A DNA stretch of 64,000 nt from Peptoclostridium litorale DSM 5388 (lineage in GTDB: Bacteria > Bacillota > Clostridia > Peptostreptococcales > Peptostreptococcaceae): positions 1-64,000 of the forward strand of contig NZ_FSRH01000002.1 in the NCBI RefSeq assembly GCF_900141635.1. Reading direction: 5' to 3'. The notes under the pieces are model-generated. The model was not told the origin of the DNA, did no database searches, and saw only the letters and a program-made list of their open reading frames with translations. The position numbers and the translations under genes are program-made. Shown here piece by piece: positions 24,644 through 34,632 of the stretch (position 1 is its first letter; each line of letters opens with the position of its first letter).

Positions 24644-26566
24644 TTAAAACTGGTTCTTTTTGTATACCGAGTAAAGCTTTTTAAGTTCAGACATTTTTGA
24701 AGTCATTTCTATCTGAAGGTCAGAAGCCAGGTTGTAGTCCTTGCTTTCGAGAGCATTTTTGATCCTTGTGAACATAGAAGACTTGTCCATGCTGTCTTTC
24801 ATCAAGAACCATCTCATGCCATTTATCTTGTTCCACATTACAACGTCTAGGTCTGATATGTCATCTGTAACAGGTATTTTCTTGCATTCTCTTACAATCT
24901 CCATGTTTCTTGGGATTATTCTTCCCATAAGTTCGTTTATCCATCTTTGAAGTATTGTAGCTCTATACGAGTTTACTGTATCCTCTGTGAAAATGTCATT
25001 TTTAAGAAGGACTTCTTTCTTGTCTATGCTGCTTTTGCATGACTTTATATTTTCCAATACTGTTCTTGGAGGGTTTCCAAACAGCTTTGATCTTTCTTCG
25101 TCGCTGTAGTATTCGAATACGTCCTCTTCGCTTCTATACTCCCTGAATGTTTCCAGATAGAAGCCTTCTTCTCCGTATTTTTTTGAAAGCTCGTCTTCAA
25201 GCTCTTTCATGCTTCTCTTTTGAGCAAATACCGCATTCATTCCGTCAACCATTGCCTGATAGCATGCTGCAAGAAGAAGGTAAGTGTTCGAATGCGGGTT
25301 TGGCGCTCTTAGTTCGAATCTTGTTGCAAGAGGGTTTTCAAAATCCTTTATAAGGCCTATAAGTATAGATCTGTTTCTTGAAGGTTCATCCTTGCTTTTG
25401 CCTAGCGATGTAACCACGCATACAGGGGCCTCAAAACCAGGCTTTAATCTGTTAAGTGCATCGTTTGACGCCGTTACGAATGGGTTTATAACTTCGTAGT
25501 TTTTAAGTATCCCCATCAAAGAGCCATATGCTATGGAGGTCATGTATTCGCTTTTCATGTCCTTTGGCGAGAACAGGTTTACGAATCTTCCGCTTTTAAG
25601 TTTTGCAGCAACTCCTATGTGAGTGTGCTCCCCACTTCCGGCAACCCCTTCTATAGGTTTTGCATTGAATGTAACTTCAAGTCCGTATACATTGAAGACG
25701 TCTGTTATAAGATTTTTTATGAAAAGCTCGTTGTCTGCAGCTTGAAGAGCTGTGCTGTATTTCCAGTCGATTTCAAGCTGTTCCATGAAGTGTCCTTCCC
25801 TGTCAACACCTATGCTGTGCCTTACTCCTCCGACTTCTTTGTGACCCATTTCAGGTTCAAAGCCGTAAAGGCCCATAAGCCATATTGATTTCTCCATGGC
25901 TGTTCTGACTACTCCCTGAGTCCTCTTCCAGTACTGTTCTTTCAGATTTTGTGATATAGAAAGCTGCTCTTCGTCTATTATGTCGTCAGGGGTGTTGACC
26001 CAAAACTCAAGCTCTGTAGCAGAAGTCAGGACAAGCTCGTTTATTTCGTCGAATGAACCCACTCCTATTTCTTCAAGTGTGTGGTCGTTTTTAGAAAGCA
26101 CATTTAAAACTTCTGATTTTAGATTTGATATTGCATTTTTAAGTATTGATCTTGAACCGACATTACGGTTTCCGTGAATTAGGAAACATGGAATTCTAAG
26201 TGTTCCAACAGGCTTACTATCTCCTGGGTTTACATTGTCGAAATTGTAGTCGACATACCAGTTCACATCCTTGTCCGGTATTATCATTACTTTGGCGTCG
26301 TTCAAAGTAGCTATGCCAGGAAGATAAACACTAGAGCCGTCTGTTTGTATTCCTGACTCTAAAAATTGTTCAATATCTTCTATGAAAAGGTCTATTGGAA
26401 TTCTCTCGTCAGTGTCTTGTCCTCCAAGATCAACTCCCGCAAGAGACACGAACTGAACTTCTGAGTGAGAATTAAGTATTTTTCTAAGGCTTTCTGGTGA
26501 ATTGTTTTCTTTTGTAATGTAATACAAAAGGTTTGATAAAATGTTTTCATTTAGGCTTCTAAGCAT
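24644..26566 (-). CDS. Glutamine synthetase family protein
   Basis: 640 residues, much longer than the roughly 450 of GS type I. Recognisable catalytic elements: a long N-terminal beta-grasp region (SGIQTDGSSVYLPGIATLNDAKVMIIPD), TELEFWV, EMGHKEVGGVRHSIGVDREGHFMEQLEIDWKYS, GSGEHTHIGVAAK and RFELRAPNPHSNTYLLLAACYQAMVDGMN. The C-terminal 150 residues are an extra helical part. The enzyme joins ammonia and glutamate using ATP. The family type is unclear; it lacks the GxDEHRLGANEAPPAI-like stretch of type III. Single gene with a 13-bp palindrome upstream. Confidence 0.82.
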   Translation of the reverse strand: MLRSLNENILSNLLYYITKENNSPESLRKILNSHSEVQFVSLAGVDLGGQDTDERIPIDLFIEDIEQFLESGIQTDGSSVYLPGIATLNDAKVMIIPDKDVNWYVDYNFDNVNPGDSKPVGTLRIPCFLIHGNRNVGSRSILKNAISNLKSEVLNVLSKNDHTLEEIGVGSFDEINELVLTSATELEFWVNTPDDIIDEEQLSISQNLKEQYWKRTQGVVRTAMEKSIWLMGLYGFEPEMGHKEVGGVRHSIGVDREGHFMEQLEIDWKYSTALQAADNELFIKNLITDVFNVYGLEVTFNAKPIEGVAGSGEHTHIGVAAKLKSGRFVNLFSPKDMKSEYMTSIAYGSLMGILKNYEVINPFVTASNDALNRLKPGFEAPVCVVTSLGKSKDEPSRNRSILIGLIKDFENPLATRFELRAPNPHSNTYLLLAACYQAMVDGMNAVFAQKRSMKELEDELSKKYGEEGFYLETFREYRSEEDVFEYYSDEERSKLFGNPPRTVLENIKSCKSSIDKKEVLLKNDIFTEDTVNSYRATILQRWINELMGRIIPRNMEIVRECKKIPVTDDISDLDVVMWNKINGMRWFLMKDSMDKSSMFTRIKNALESKDYNLASDLQIEMTSKMSELKKLYSVYKKNQF

Positions 26567-26648
26567 GGTAAACCTCCCAAAATCTGAATTTATTCTAAAA
26601 AAGAAATTGATATACTATAAAACCGCTGTATGTACGGTGCGTTTCCGG

Positions 26649-26680
26649 AAATAAAGTTCGTGAATAGACGAACTTTATTT
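26649..26680. promoter_or_regulatory. 13-bp perfect inverted repeat upstream of glutamine synthetase
   Basis: AAATAAAGTTCGT and its complement flank 6 bp, 82 bp before the start of the minus-strand gene. It could be an operator or an attenuator stem (T-rich on both sides). Confidence 0.45.
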
Positions 26681-26801
26681 TGATTAATCCACTTAAAGTC
26701 TACGATATTTATTGAAATTATATATTATAGATGGCTTTTTGTAAAGTGGTATTGTGTAAAAAAACAAAATATTTTTAGTTTAAAAATTCAAATATGTATA
26801 T

Positions 26802-26845
26802 ATAATAAAATAGCTGTATGGCTATGCCATCAGCTATTTTATTAT
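26802..26845 (-). terminator. Terminator of the mutS-hfq block
   Basis: A 15-bp stem (ATAATAAAATAGCTG and complement) around a 14-nt loop, directly after the last gene of the minus-strand cluster; T-rich on both strands. Confidence 0.75.
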
Positions 26846-26852
26846 ATTGTTT

Positions 26853-28130
26853 TTATTTATCCCTAAGCATTTGAGAATATGCACTTATGGTTCCGAATTT
26901 CGAGTGAGTATAAGTAAGCCCTCCCTGAAAATATACTATATATGGAGGTTTTATAGGCGCGTCGGCGCTTAGCTCTATTGAAGAGCCCTGTATGAACGCA
27001 CCTGCAGCCATTATCACCTTCGAATCGTATCCGGGCATATCCCACGGTTCAGGAGACACGAACGAATCAACCGGCGCGGCCGCTTGGATACCCTTGCAAA
27101 ATGAAATTACGTCTTTTTCGCTTCCAAGTTTTATAGACTGTATTATGTCGCTCCTGTTTTCAGTAGGCTTTGGAAGGACTTCATATCCAAGCTCTTCGAA
27201 AAACTTAGAGCAAAATACAGCGCCCTTTAAAGCTTGGCACACAGTATATGGGGCTAAAAACAGACCTTGAAGCACATTCCTTGTGACTCCAAATGTAAGT
27301 CCGCATTCCTTGCCTATCCCCGGGCAAGTGAGCCTGTATGAAACTTTTTCCACAAGCTCTTTTTTCCCTACTATGTACCCTCCGGTAAGCGCCAGTCCTC
27401 CGCCTGGGTTTTTTATAAGAGAGCCGGCCATTATGTCAACTCCCACATCTGTAGGCTCTCTTGTCTCTATGAATTCGCCGTAGCAGTTGTCCACCATTAC
27501 GATTATATCTTCTTTTACCTCTTTGACAGCACGAACTATTCTTTCTATGTCGTCTATGCTCATGGATTTTCTCCAGCTGTAGCCTTTAGACCTTTGTATG
27601 TATGCCATTTTTGTCTTTGAGGATATGCTCTTTTTAATTGTCTCTATATCGGGGTTTCCATCTTCCAAAAATTCCACTTGATTATATGTTATGCCAAGCT
27701 CAGAAAGAGATCCTGTAGATGCCCTTATGCCTATCACTTCTTCAAGAGTGTCATACGGCCTCGAAGTACACGAGAGTATTTCGTCCCCGGGCCTTAACAC
27801 CCCAAATAGGCAAAGTGAAAGTGCGTGTGTTCCATTTACAATATTAGGTCTCACTATTGCATCTTCAGTGTTGAATACATACGAATATATCTGTTCGACC
27901 TTTTCCCTGCCGATGTCATTGTATCCGTATCCAGTCGCCCAGTTGAAATGGGTATCGCTCAGATTTGCCTTTTGCATTGCCTTTAGAACTTTGTACTGAT
28001 TATACTCTTGGATTTTTTCCATGGATTTGAACTGATCTTGAATAGATGATTCTATTTTTTGCGAAAATGCAACTACATCCTGCGGAATTGAAAACTGCTT
28101 ACAAAGTATGTCATTAGTGCCTATATCCAA
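26853..28130 (-). CDS. Methionine gamma-lyase / aluminium-resistance family PLP enzyme
   Basis: About 425 residues from a TTG with CAGGTGA ahead; a longer frame to 28223 is open but its first 30 residues are atypical. SDTHFNWATGYGYNDIGREKVEQIY, IVNGTHALSLCLFGVLRPGDEILSCTSRPYDTLEEVIGIR, IVMVDNCYGEFIE and SLIKNPGGGLALTGGYIVG (PLP Lys in the last) define the family seen downstream of hfq in many Clostridia. The fold is a type I PLP enzyme; cleavage of sulfur amino acids is suggested by homology, but the true substrate is not settled. A terminator separates it from hfq. Confidence 0.85.
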   Translation of the reverse strand: MDIGTNDILCKQFSIPQDVVAFSQKIESSIQDQFKSMEKIQEYNQYKVLKAMQKANLSDTHFNWATGYGYNDIGREKVEQIYSYVFNTEDAIVRPNIVNGTHALSLCLFGVLRPGDEILSCTSRPYDTLEEVIGIRASTGSLSELGITYNQVEFLEDGNPDIETIKKSISSKTKMAYIQRSKGYSWRKSMSIDDIERIVRAVKEVKEDIIVMVDNCYGEFIETREPTDVGVDIMAGSLIKNPGGGLALTGGYIVGKKELVEKVSYRLTCPGIGKECGLTFGVTRNVLQGLFLAPYTVCQALKGAVFCSKFFEELGYEVLPKPTENRSDIIQSIKLGSEKDVISFCKGIQAAAPVDSFVSPEPWDMPGYDSKVIMAAGAFIQGSSIELSADAPIKPPYIVYFQGGLTYTHSKFGTISAYSQMLRDK

Positions 28131-28249
28131 ATAAATCACCTGCTTAAGCTGTATTTTATGTAAAACTACACTATCTGAAATTTTATCATAAAAAAATTGC
28201 ATGTTCAATCGTTTGTTTGGCATAGAGCATGCATCTTTTTCATAACGAT

Positions 28250-28292
28250 AAATTAAAGCCGCAGACTTGTTGTATGTCTACGGCTTTAATTT
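28250..28292 (-). terminator. Terminator after hfq
   Basis: AAATTAAAGCCG and CGGCTTTAATTT at the base with a second short AGAC/GTCT helix inside, between hfq and the PLP enzyme gene. Confidence 0.72.
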
Positions 28293-28396
28293 AAAGCTCT
28301 TTTTAGTTATATGTCCATTTGCTTGTTCGGCTACTCATCAATAAAACTGAAAGCATGCTAATGCTGACTGTTTAACATGAATATCACACTTTGAAT

Positions 28397-28645
28397 CTAT
28401 TCAGGAGTAGAAGGATTCACATTGCTTGTGAGATTTATGTTTTGACTGGGAATTATTGTAGATATGGCGTGTTTGTATATCATCTGCTGTTTCCCGTCAG
28501 TGTCGAGTACTACTATATAACTGTCAAATCCTCTTACCAATCCCTTGAGCTGGACTCCATTCATCAGAAATATTGTTATTGCTATTTTTTCTTTTCGAGC
28601 TTGATTTAAAAAATAGTCTTGAAGATTGATAGAATTACTCTTCAC
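28397..28645 (-). CDS. hfq: RNA chaperone Hfq
   Basis: 82 residues from a GTG eight bases after GGGGG. The Sm1 motif ([41 protein letters not shown]) and Sm2 motif ([18 protein letters not shown]) are complete, including the uridine-binding QDYFLNQ and YKHA segments. Hfq forms a hexameric ring that binds small RNAs and mRNA. After Sm2 there are only about 15 residues of tail, as is usual in Gram-positives. It lies 53 bp after miaA, the usual order miaA-hfq. Confidence 0.96.
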   Translation of the reverse strand: MKSNSINLQDYFLNQARKEKIAITIFLMNGVQLKGLVRGFDSYIVVLDTDGKQQMIYKHAISTIIPSQNINLTSNVNPSTPE

Positions 28646-28698
28646 AATCAGCACCCCCTAATATAATAATATTATATATGGCATAATGTATATGCGGC

Positions 28699-29643
28699 CT
28701 ACCTATTTGAAAGCATATGCTCAATATAGTCTATGACAGATTTTTCAAGTGCACTGTAGTCATCGAACTCGTCTATATTAAACCATTTTGCAAAGTCATA
28801 TCGCCTAAACCAAGTAAGCTGCCTCTTGGCATATCTTCTGCTGTTTAGCTTTACTTCTTCAACAGCTTCCTCTAAAAAATAAAGCCCCTCCAAGTGACAT
28901 ATAATTTCTTTATACCCTATTCCTCTCATTGAAATCATATTTTGGGTGCAGCCCATTTCCAAAAGCTGTCTGACTTCGTCTAAAAGGCCATCTTCCATCA
29001 TTATGTCGACCCTCTTGTTTATCCTGGAGTATAGGTGCTCCCTGTCTCTGTTTAAAACTATCAGTATGGGATCGTATTTTGTGCTTGGCTTTGGAGCGCT
29101 TGCAAAATCCTTTTTTTCATTTCCAGTCTCATAATATATCTCAAGAGCCCTTATGACTCTTTTTACATTGTTTGGATGGATATTGTCCGCATTTTCAGGA
29201 GATACGGCTCTTAGCTTTTCATGGAGTTTTTCCGGCCCATGTTCATTTGCAAAATCCCTGAGCTCTTTTCTGAGTTTTTCATTGGACTGTGAGCTTGAAA
29301 AGTCCATATCATACAGGAGCGAGTTTATATAAAGTCCTGTCCCGCCGGCTACAATTGGTATATGCCCGTTTGAATGGATATCCTCTATATAGCCCTCGGC
29401 TAGTCTGCAAAACTCCGCCACAGAAAAATCTTCAGAGGGCTCGACTACATCTATCATGTAGTGATTCACTCCGTCCATTTCCTCTATTGATGGTTTTGCT
29501 GTTCCCTTGTCCATGTGCCTATATATTTGCATTGAATCCGCTGATATTATGCTTGTATTGTACTTGTGGGCCAGCTTTATCGAAAGGTCCGTCTTTCCAA
29601 CCGCTGTGGGCCCGGCTATTATTATTAATGGTATTTTGCCCAT
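28699..29643 (-). CDS. miaA: tRNA dimethylallyltransferase MiaA
   Basis: 314 residues. P-loop GPTAVGKTDLSIKLA (residues 10-24), SADSMQIYRHMDKGTAKPS, DVVEPSEDFSVAEF, and VAGGTGLYINSLLYDMDF are the conserved MiaA blocks; RRYAKRQLTWFRR near the C-terminus contacts tRNA. The enzyme adds a dimethylallyl group to A37 of tRNAs reading UNN codons, the substrate of MiaB encoded in the same cluster. The ATG follows AGGATGTG; mutL ends 15 bp upstream. Frequent companion of mutSL and hfq in Firmicutes. Confidence 0.96.
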   Translation of the reverse strand: MGKIPLIIIAGPTAVGKTDLSIKLAHKYNTSIISADSMQIYRHMDKGTAKPSIEEMDGVNHYMIDVVEPSEDFSVAEFCRLAEGYIEDIHSNGHIPIVAGGTGLYINSLLYDMDFSSSQSNEKLRKELRDFANEHGPEKLHEKLRAVSPENADNIHPNNVKRVIRALEIYYETGNEKKDFASAPKPSTKYDPILIVLNRDREHLYSRINKRVDIMMEDGLLDEVRQLLEMGCTQNMISMRGIGYKEIICHLEGLYFLEEAVEEVKLNSRRYAKRQLTWFRRYDFAKWFNIDEFDDYSALEKSVIDYIEHMLSNR

Positions 29644-29658
29644 ATTAACACATCCTGT

Positions 29659-31911
29659 CTATATTATCCTTTTAAACATTTTTTCAATTTCCCTTTCAGT
29701 CAGTTCGACTATTACCGGCCTTCCATGGGGACAGGTGAAGGAATTTGAGCAGAGAGAAAGGTCATTTAAAAGCCTTTTGATTTCCATATCGTAAAGCACA
29801 TCTCGAGCCTTCACTGCGGATTTGCATGCTTTTGAAGCGAGCTTCTCCAGCTTGAATTCATATGATCTGTCTTTCGAGTCAAGCTCGTCTATTATTTCAT
29901 ATATGAACTTTTCGGATTCGGGATGTCCGAACATATTGGGTACCGACCGTATTATTATGGAGTTCATTCCATACTGCTCTATCCCAAATCCGAATTTTTC
30001 GAAAAACTCCATGTTGCTTTCGACCACTCCCATGTCAGTCAGCGAGAGGTTTATCACTACCGGATCCATGAGAATCTGGCTGGATATACTCTGGTTTTCA
30101 AATGCATTTATATATTTTTCAAACATTATTCTCTCATGCGCTGCATGCTGGTCTATCATGAACATGGATTTTTCAAACTGTGCTATTATATATGTGTTGA
30201 ATAGAGTCCCTACTATTTGAAATGCTCCTATGTTATTGTTTTTATTGTTTCCGCTGTTGTATCTGTTATTTTCTTTATCTGCGCTATTGTCTGCTGGCAT
30301 ACTGCCCTTAAAATTGATATTATTAAGTTTGCTTGCCTCACTATCATTTCTGCTGGTTGACGATATACTAGTGGAAATTCCATCTGTTTTTTCGCAATTT
30401 TGATGATTATGGGCATTGGATTTAATATTATCACCAATATCCAGGTTTTTAGTGCCAGAATTACAAATGCTTTTTGCTGGTACTCCAAATGCTGTTTCGC
30501 TTTCTTTTATTGCTGCGCTCTTATGTTTACTGTCAGTCTTTTTTTCTGTATATTCTTTAGGTGGCAGTATGTCCACTGGTTTTTCAAAATGAGCCTGCAC
30601 TTTTTCGGCACTAACTTTCTCTTTTATTGAATCCGGCGGAACAGATGTTGCAGCCTCTTTAGATAGGATAGAAAGCTGGTTTTCGCACTCTTTTATACTG
30701 CCGCTTATTCTGTCCATATTGTAGCCTATGGTGTTCTTTGAAGAATTGGTATTCTCAGTCGAAGCTGCAATAGGCTGATTTGAAATGGATATTTTAATAT
30801 CTTCCGTAAATATATCATCTATTATCTTTTTTTCTGGACTGTTTGCCGTTAACCCATTATTAAGCATGTCATTCATTGATAGTGAATAATGCCTGTATTT
30901 TGGTATTATATTGCTTTTCAAAAGTATTCCCTCAAGCGCGCTCTTGAATTCTTTGTACAACATATGCTCGTCCTTGAACTTGACCTCTAGCTTTGCAGGG
31001 TGTATGTTTACATCAACGTCTTTTGGGTCTATATTGATGTTCAAAAAGCATATTGAATGCTTGTTAAGAGGTATGATGGACTTGTACGCCTCATTTATGG
31101 AGTTTGAAAGGGCATAATTTCGCACTGTTCTTCCATTTATATATACATATTGAAGGCTCTTGTTGTTTCTGTATACGGATGTGTTCGATATATAGCCCCA
31201 TATCCTCATATCCCTTATCTCCATGTCCACCTGTATGAGGTTTTGAGATATGTCCTTGCCGTGTACGGCCCTTATGCAGTTTGTGACATCCCCATCCCCT
31301 ATAGAGGAGAACATCTCCTTCTTGTTGTTTATATACTCGAACTTTATGTCTGGATACCCCACTGAAAACTTGTTTATTATATCGCTTATCTGGATGGTTT
31401 CAGACCTGTCTGACTTTAAAAACTTTTTCCTTGCTGGCACATTGAAAAAAAGGTCACTCACAATTATGGTAGTTCCGTTTACGGTTCCCACAGCCTCTCT
31501 TGAGATGAGTTTTCCAGCCTCATATGAGAGTTTGGTTCCAGCCTTTTCGCACGCTGTCTTTGTGACTATTTGCACCTTTGAAACGGAAAGTATGCTCGAA
31601 AGCGCCTCGCCTCTAAATCCAAGTGAAAATGTCTTGTAAAGGTCTTCTATGCTCTTTATTTTGCTGGTGGCATGCCTTAAAAATGCCTTTTCGGCTTCGC
31701 TTGAATCTATGCCGCAGCCGTTGTCGGTTATCCGTATCAGCTTTTTGCCGCCCTCTTGGATTTCCACTATTATCCTGGTGGCGCCTGCATCTATTGAGTT
31801 TTCTATAAGCTCTTTTATCACAGATACGGGACGCTCCACAACTTCGCCGGCGGCTATTTTGTTTATTGTAAAATCGTCGAGAACATTGATCTTATTCTTC
31901 AAATTAATCAT
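29659..31911 (-). CDS. mutL: DNA mismatch repair endonuclease MutL
   Basis: 750 residues. N-terminal GHKL ATPase: IAAGEVVERPVSVIKELIENSIDAGA, DNGCGI and GFRGEALSSI. The C-terminal dimer domain carries the endonuclease motif DQHAAHERIMFE (about residue 587) and CPHGRPVI, which bind the catalytic metal, so this is the nicking type of MutL. The linker (about residues 330-560) is unusually long, rich in Ser, Asn and Lys, and looks disordered. The ATG overlaps the last codons of mutS by 8 bp, indicating translational coupling. Confidence 0.95.
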   Translation of the reverse strand: MINLKNKINVLDDFTINKIAAGEVVERPVSVIKELIENSIDAGATRIIVEIQEGGKKLIRITDNGCGIDSSEAEKAFLRHATSKIKSIEDLYKTFSLGFRGEALSSILSVSKVQIVTKTACEKAGTKLSYEAGKLISREAVGTVNGTTIIVSDLFFNVPARKKFLKSDRSETIQISDIINKFSVGYPDIKFEYINNKKEMFSSIGDGDVTNCIRAVHGKDISQNLIQVDMEIRDMRIWGYISNTSVYRNNKSLQYVYINGRTVRNYALSNSINEAYKSIIPLNKHSICFLNINIDPKDVDVNIHPAKLEVKFKDEHMLYKEFKSALEGILLKSNIIPKYRHYSLSMNDMLNNGLTANSPEKKIIDDIFTEDIKISISNQPIAASTENTNSSKNTIGYNMDRISGSIKECENQLSILSKEAATSVPPDSIKEKVSAEKVQAHFEKPVDILPPKEYTEKKTDSKHKSAAIKESETAFGVPAKSICNSGTKNLDIGDNIKSNAHNHQNCEKTDGISTSISSTSRNDSEASKLNNINFKGSMPADNSADKENNRYNSGNNKNNNIGAFQIVGTLFNTYIIAQFEKSMFMIDQHAAHERIMFEKYINAFENQSISSQILMDPVVINLSLTDMGVVESNMEFFEKFGFGIEQYGMNSIIIRSVPNMFGHPESEKFIYEIIDELDSKDRSYEFKLEKLASKACKSAVKARDVLYDMEIKRLLNDLSLCSNSFTCPHGRPVIVELTEREIEKMFKRII

Positions 31912-34576
31912 CCCCAAGCATTTTTGCCTCTTTTTGCATTGTGTACAGATAGTTCATTGCGTCCAGAGGTGTCATGTTGATTATGTCTAGTTTGGCTATG
32001 TTTTGTATCATTATATCTTTTTTATAGTCGAACATGCTGACCTGCTCTTTTACATGTATCGCCTCCTTTGAATGGGCCAAAGAGCACTCAGGCTTTTCCT
32101 CCTGAATGGTTTTAACATTACTAGCCCTGGCGCCTGATGAAATCTTGCTTTTGTTGTCGGATATCTTTTTTTCCTCAAGTCTTTCGAGAATCTCCTTCGA
32201 CTTGTCTATTACGCTTTCAGGAAGCTTTGCAAGCTTTGCAACGTGTATTCCGTAGCTCTTGTCTGTTCCGCCTGCTATTATCCTTCTGAGGAACACTATG
32301 TCTTCACCGTTTTCCTGAATGTCAACGGAGTAGTTTTTTATGCCAGGAAACTCGTTTTCCAGTTCAGTAAGTTCGTGGTAGTGCGTTGCAAAGAGGGTCT
32401 TGCAGCCTATATCGTCGTGTATGTGTTCCACTATTGCCCATGCAAGACTGAGTCCGTCGTATGTGCTTGTGCCTCTTCCTATCTCGTCCAGTATTACAAG
32501 GCTTTTTGAACTGGCATTATTGAGTATTTGCGCCACCTCCGACATTTCCACCATGAATGTGCTCTGGCCCTGTGAAAGGTCATCGCTTGCCCCAACTCTT
32601 GTAAATATCCTGTCTAGAAGAGGTATTTTCGCGTTTTGTGCTGGAACGAACGAGCCTATGTGCGCCATAAGGCATATGAGGGCCACCTGCCTCATGTATG
32701 TCGACTTTCCAGCCATGTTAGGCCCTGTTATTATTCCTATGAATTTGTCATTGTCAATTGCGGTGTCGTTTGGTATGAAGCACTGGTCTTTTGACATCGT
32801 CTCTATGACAGGGTGTCTTCCAGATTCTATGTCTATGTCTCCTGATTTTGAAATTGCAGGCTTTACGTAATTGTTTTCATTTGCAACCTGTGCAAGTGAG
32901 TTTATTACGTCGAAAGAGGCTATTATCTTTGCTGCATTTTGAATTCTTACGATTTCGCCGTAAACCTTGTTTCTTATGTCTACAAATATCTCGTATTCAA
33001 GGCTTTTTATCTTTTCCTGGGCAGATATTATCTTTTCTTCCACCTCTTTAAGTTCTGGGGTTATGAACCTTTCGCAGTTGCTCAGCGTCTGCTTTCTGGT
33101 GTAGTTTTCAGGAAGCTTGAAATCCTTAAGATTTGTCTTTGTTATTTCTATATAGTATCCAAACACCTTGTTGAAGCCTATTTTAAGCGACTTTATGCCG
33201 TTTCTTTCCTTTTCGCTTTCCTCTATGCTTTTTATTATGTTTGCTCCGTTTATGGAAAAGTCCCTAAGCTCCTTTACCCTCTCGTCAAAAGACGCTTTTA
33301 TTATATTTCCGTCTTTTGAGGAAAAAGACGGCTCATCCAGTATAGACTCTTCTATTAGCCTTTTGACATCTGAAAGCTCGTCAAGGCTTCCTGAAAGTTC
33401 CATAAGGTTTTTGTGACCGGACTCTGTGACAAGTTGTTTTATTGACGGAATCCTAGCTATAGAGTTTTTGAGATTTATAAGCTCCTTTGGGTTTATCTTT
33501 TCAAATGCTATCTTTGCGCAAAGCCTCTCTATGTCGTATATCTCCCTGAGCTCTTTAGACATGTCATCCCTCAAGGCAAAATCAGAAAAGAGTTCTTCTA
33601 TCATGTCCAGCCTTTTGCTAATCTTATTCTCTGATACCAATGGCTCATCGACCCATTTTTTGAGGAGCCTGCTGCCCATGCATGTCTTTGTCTTGTCCAG
33701 AACGTGAAGAAGGGTTCCTTTTTTACTCGAGCCTCTTATCGTCTGTGTGAGCTCGAGGTTTCTTCTCGTGAAGCCGTCGAGCTTCATGAAGTCATCCTGG
33801 CTGTAAAGGTGTATCTGGCTTATGTTTGATGCCGACTGTTTTTGAGTCTGAATTATATAGCTTAAAAGCCCGTCTATGCTCTTTAGAACTGATTCCTTGC
33901 CCTTCAGACCCGCATTTGCAATGTGTTCCTCTCCGAAACAGTCGACTGTGGCTGAAGATGAGCCGTCAAAATAGGAATGAGAGTCTTCATTTATATATAT
34001 GGATAGTCCGAAGCATGAGTTCTTAATGTGGTTTTTTAATGAGTCGTCGCTGAATATTATTTCAGTTGGCTGGATCTTGCCTATCTCCTCGCCCAGTTCG
34101 TGCTTGCTTATGCCAGTGCAAAAAAGGTCTCCCGTGCTTATGTCCACATATGAGATTCCGCAGTCATAATCAGCCTGCATTGAGAATATTGACATTAAAT
34201 AGTTGTTTTTGCTGTTTTCCAAAAAATTGTCCTCTATTATGGTTCCGGGGGTTATAACCCGTACAACATCCCTTTTGACAAGTCCTTTTGCGGCAGAGGC
34301 GTCTTCCGTCTGCTCGCATATCGCGACCTTCAGACCGCTTTTTATGAGACGTCCTATATAGTTTTCAGCGGAGTGGTAAGGCACGCCGCACATTGGCGCT
34401 TTTTCCTCAAGACCGCAGCTTTTGCCGGTAAGGGCTATTTCTAGTATTCTGGACGCTTCAATTGCATCGTCGAAGAACATTTCGTAAAAATCCCCCAGCC
34501 TGAAAAACAGTATGCAGTCCTTATGGTTTGACTTTATCTGCATGTACTGCTTCATCATTGGAGTGAGTTTTTCCAT
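31904..34576 (-). CDS. mutS: DNA mismatch repair protein MutS
   Basis: 890 residues. The mismatch-probing motif LFFRLGDFYEMFFDDA lies near the start; the ABC ATPase at the C-terminus has Walker A GPNMAGKSTYMRQVA (about residue 620), the signature region SQGQSTFMVEM and Walker B SLVILDEIGRGTSTYDG. MutS recognises mismatches and recruits MutL. The ATG at 34576 follows AAGGAGG; a GTG lies directly before it. Overlaps mutL; miaB is upstream with an intervening hairpin. The C-terminal tail includes the helix-turn-helix dimer region. Confidence 0.96.
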   Translation of the reverse strand: MEKLTPMMKQYMQIKSNHKDCILFFRLGDFYEMFFDDAIEASRILEIALTGKSCGLEEKAPMCGVPYHSAENYIGRLIKSGLKVAICEQTEDASAAKGLVKRDVVRVITPGTIIEDNFLENSKNNYLMSIFSMQADYDCGISYVDISTGDLFCTGISKHELGEEIGKIQPTEIIFSDDSLKNHIKNSCFGLSIYINEDSHSYFDGSSSATVDCFGEEHIANAGLKGKESVLKSIDGLLSYIIQTQKQSASNISQIHLYSQDDFMKLDGFTRRNLELTQTIRGSSKKGTLLHVLDKTKTCMGSRLLKKWVDEPLVSENKISKRLDMIEELFSDFALRDDMSKELREIYDIERLCAKIAFEKINPKELINLKNSIARIPSIKQLVTESGHKNLMELSGSLDELSDVKRLIEESILDEPSFSSKDGNIIKASFDERVKELRDFSINGANIIKSIEESEKERNGIKSLKIGFNKVFGYYIEITKTNLKDFKLPENYTRKQTLSNCERFITPELKEVEEKIISAQEKIKSLEYEIFVDIRNKVYGEIVRIQNAAKIIASFDVINSLAQVANENNYVKPAISKSGDIDIESGRHPVIETMSKDQCFIPNDTAIDNDKFIGIITGPNMAGKSTYMRQVALICLMAHIGSFVPAQNAKIPLLDRIFTRVGASDDLSQGQSTFMVEMSEVAQILNNASSKSLVILDEIGRGTSTYDGLSLAWAIVEHIHDDIGCKTLFATHYHELTELENEFPGIKNYSVDIQENGEDIVFLRRIIAGGTDKSYGIHVAKLAKLPESVIDKSKEILERLEEKKISDNKSKISSGARASNVKTIQEEKPECSLAHSKEAIHVKEQVSMFDYKKDIMIQNIAKLDIINMTPLDAMNYLYTMQKEAKMLGDD

Positions 34577-34604
34577 CACAATCGTTCCCTCCTTGTGTGT
34601 AAGC

Positions 34605-34631
34605 AAAAGCACTCTCGAAAGAGTGCTCTTT
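34605..34631 (-). terminator. Hairpin between miaB and mutS
   Basis: AGCACTCT-loop-AGAGTGCT (34608-34615/34620-34627), followed on the minus strand by TTTTGCTT. It begins beside the miaB stop and would reduce read-through into mutSL, although its T-run is broken. Confidence 0.62.
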
Positions 34632-34632
34632 T

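Noticed and set aside
24537-24684. Rest of the open frame after the miaB-like fragment
   Set aside because: Runs through the glutamine synthetase terminator into its 3' end antisense; no protein character.
30228-30630. Open frames antisense to the MutL linker region
   Set aside because: They are shadows of the low-complexity linker; MutL motifs on the other strand are decisive.
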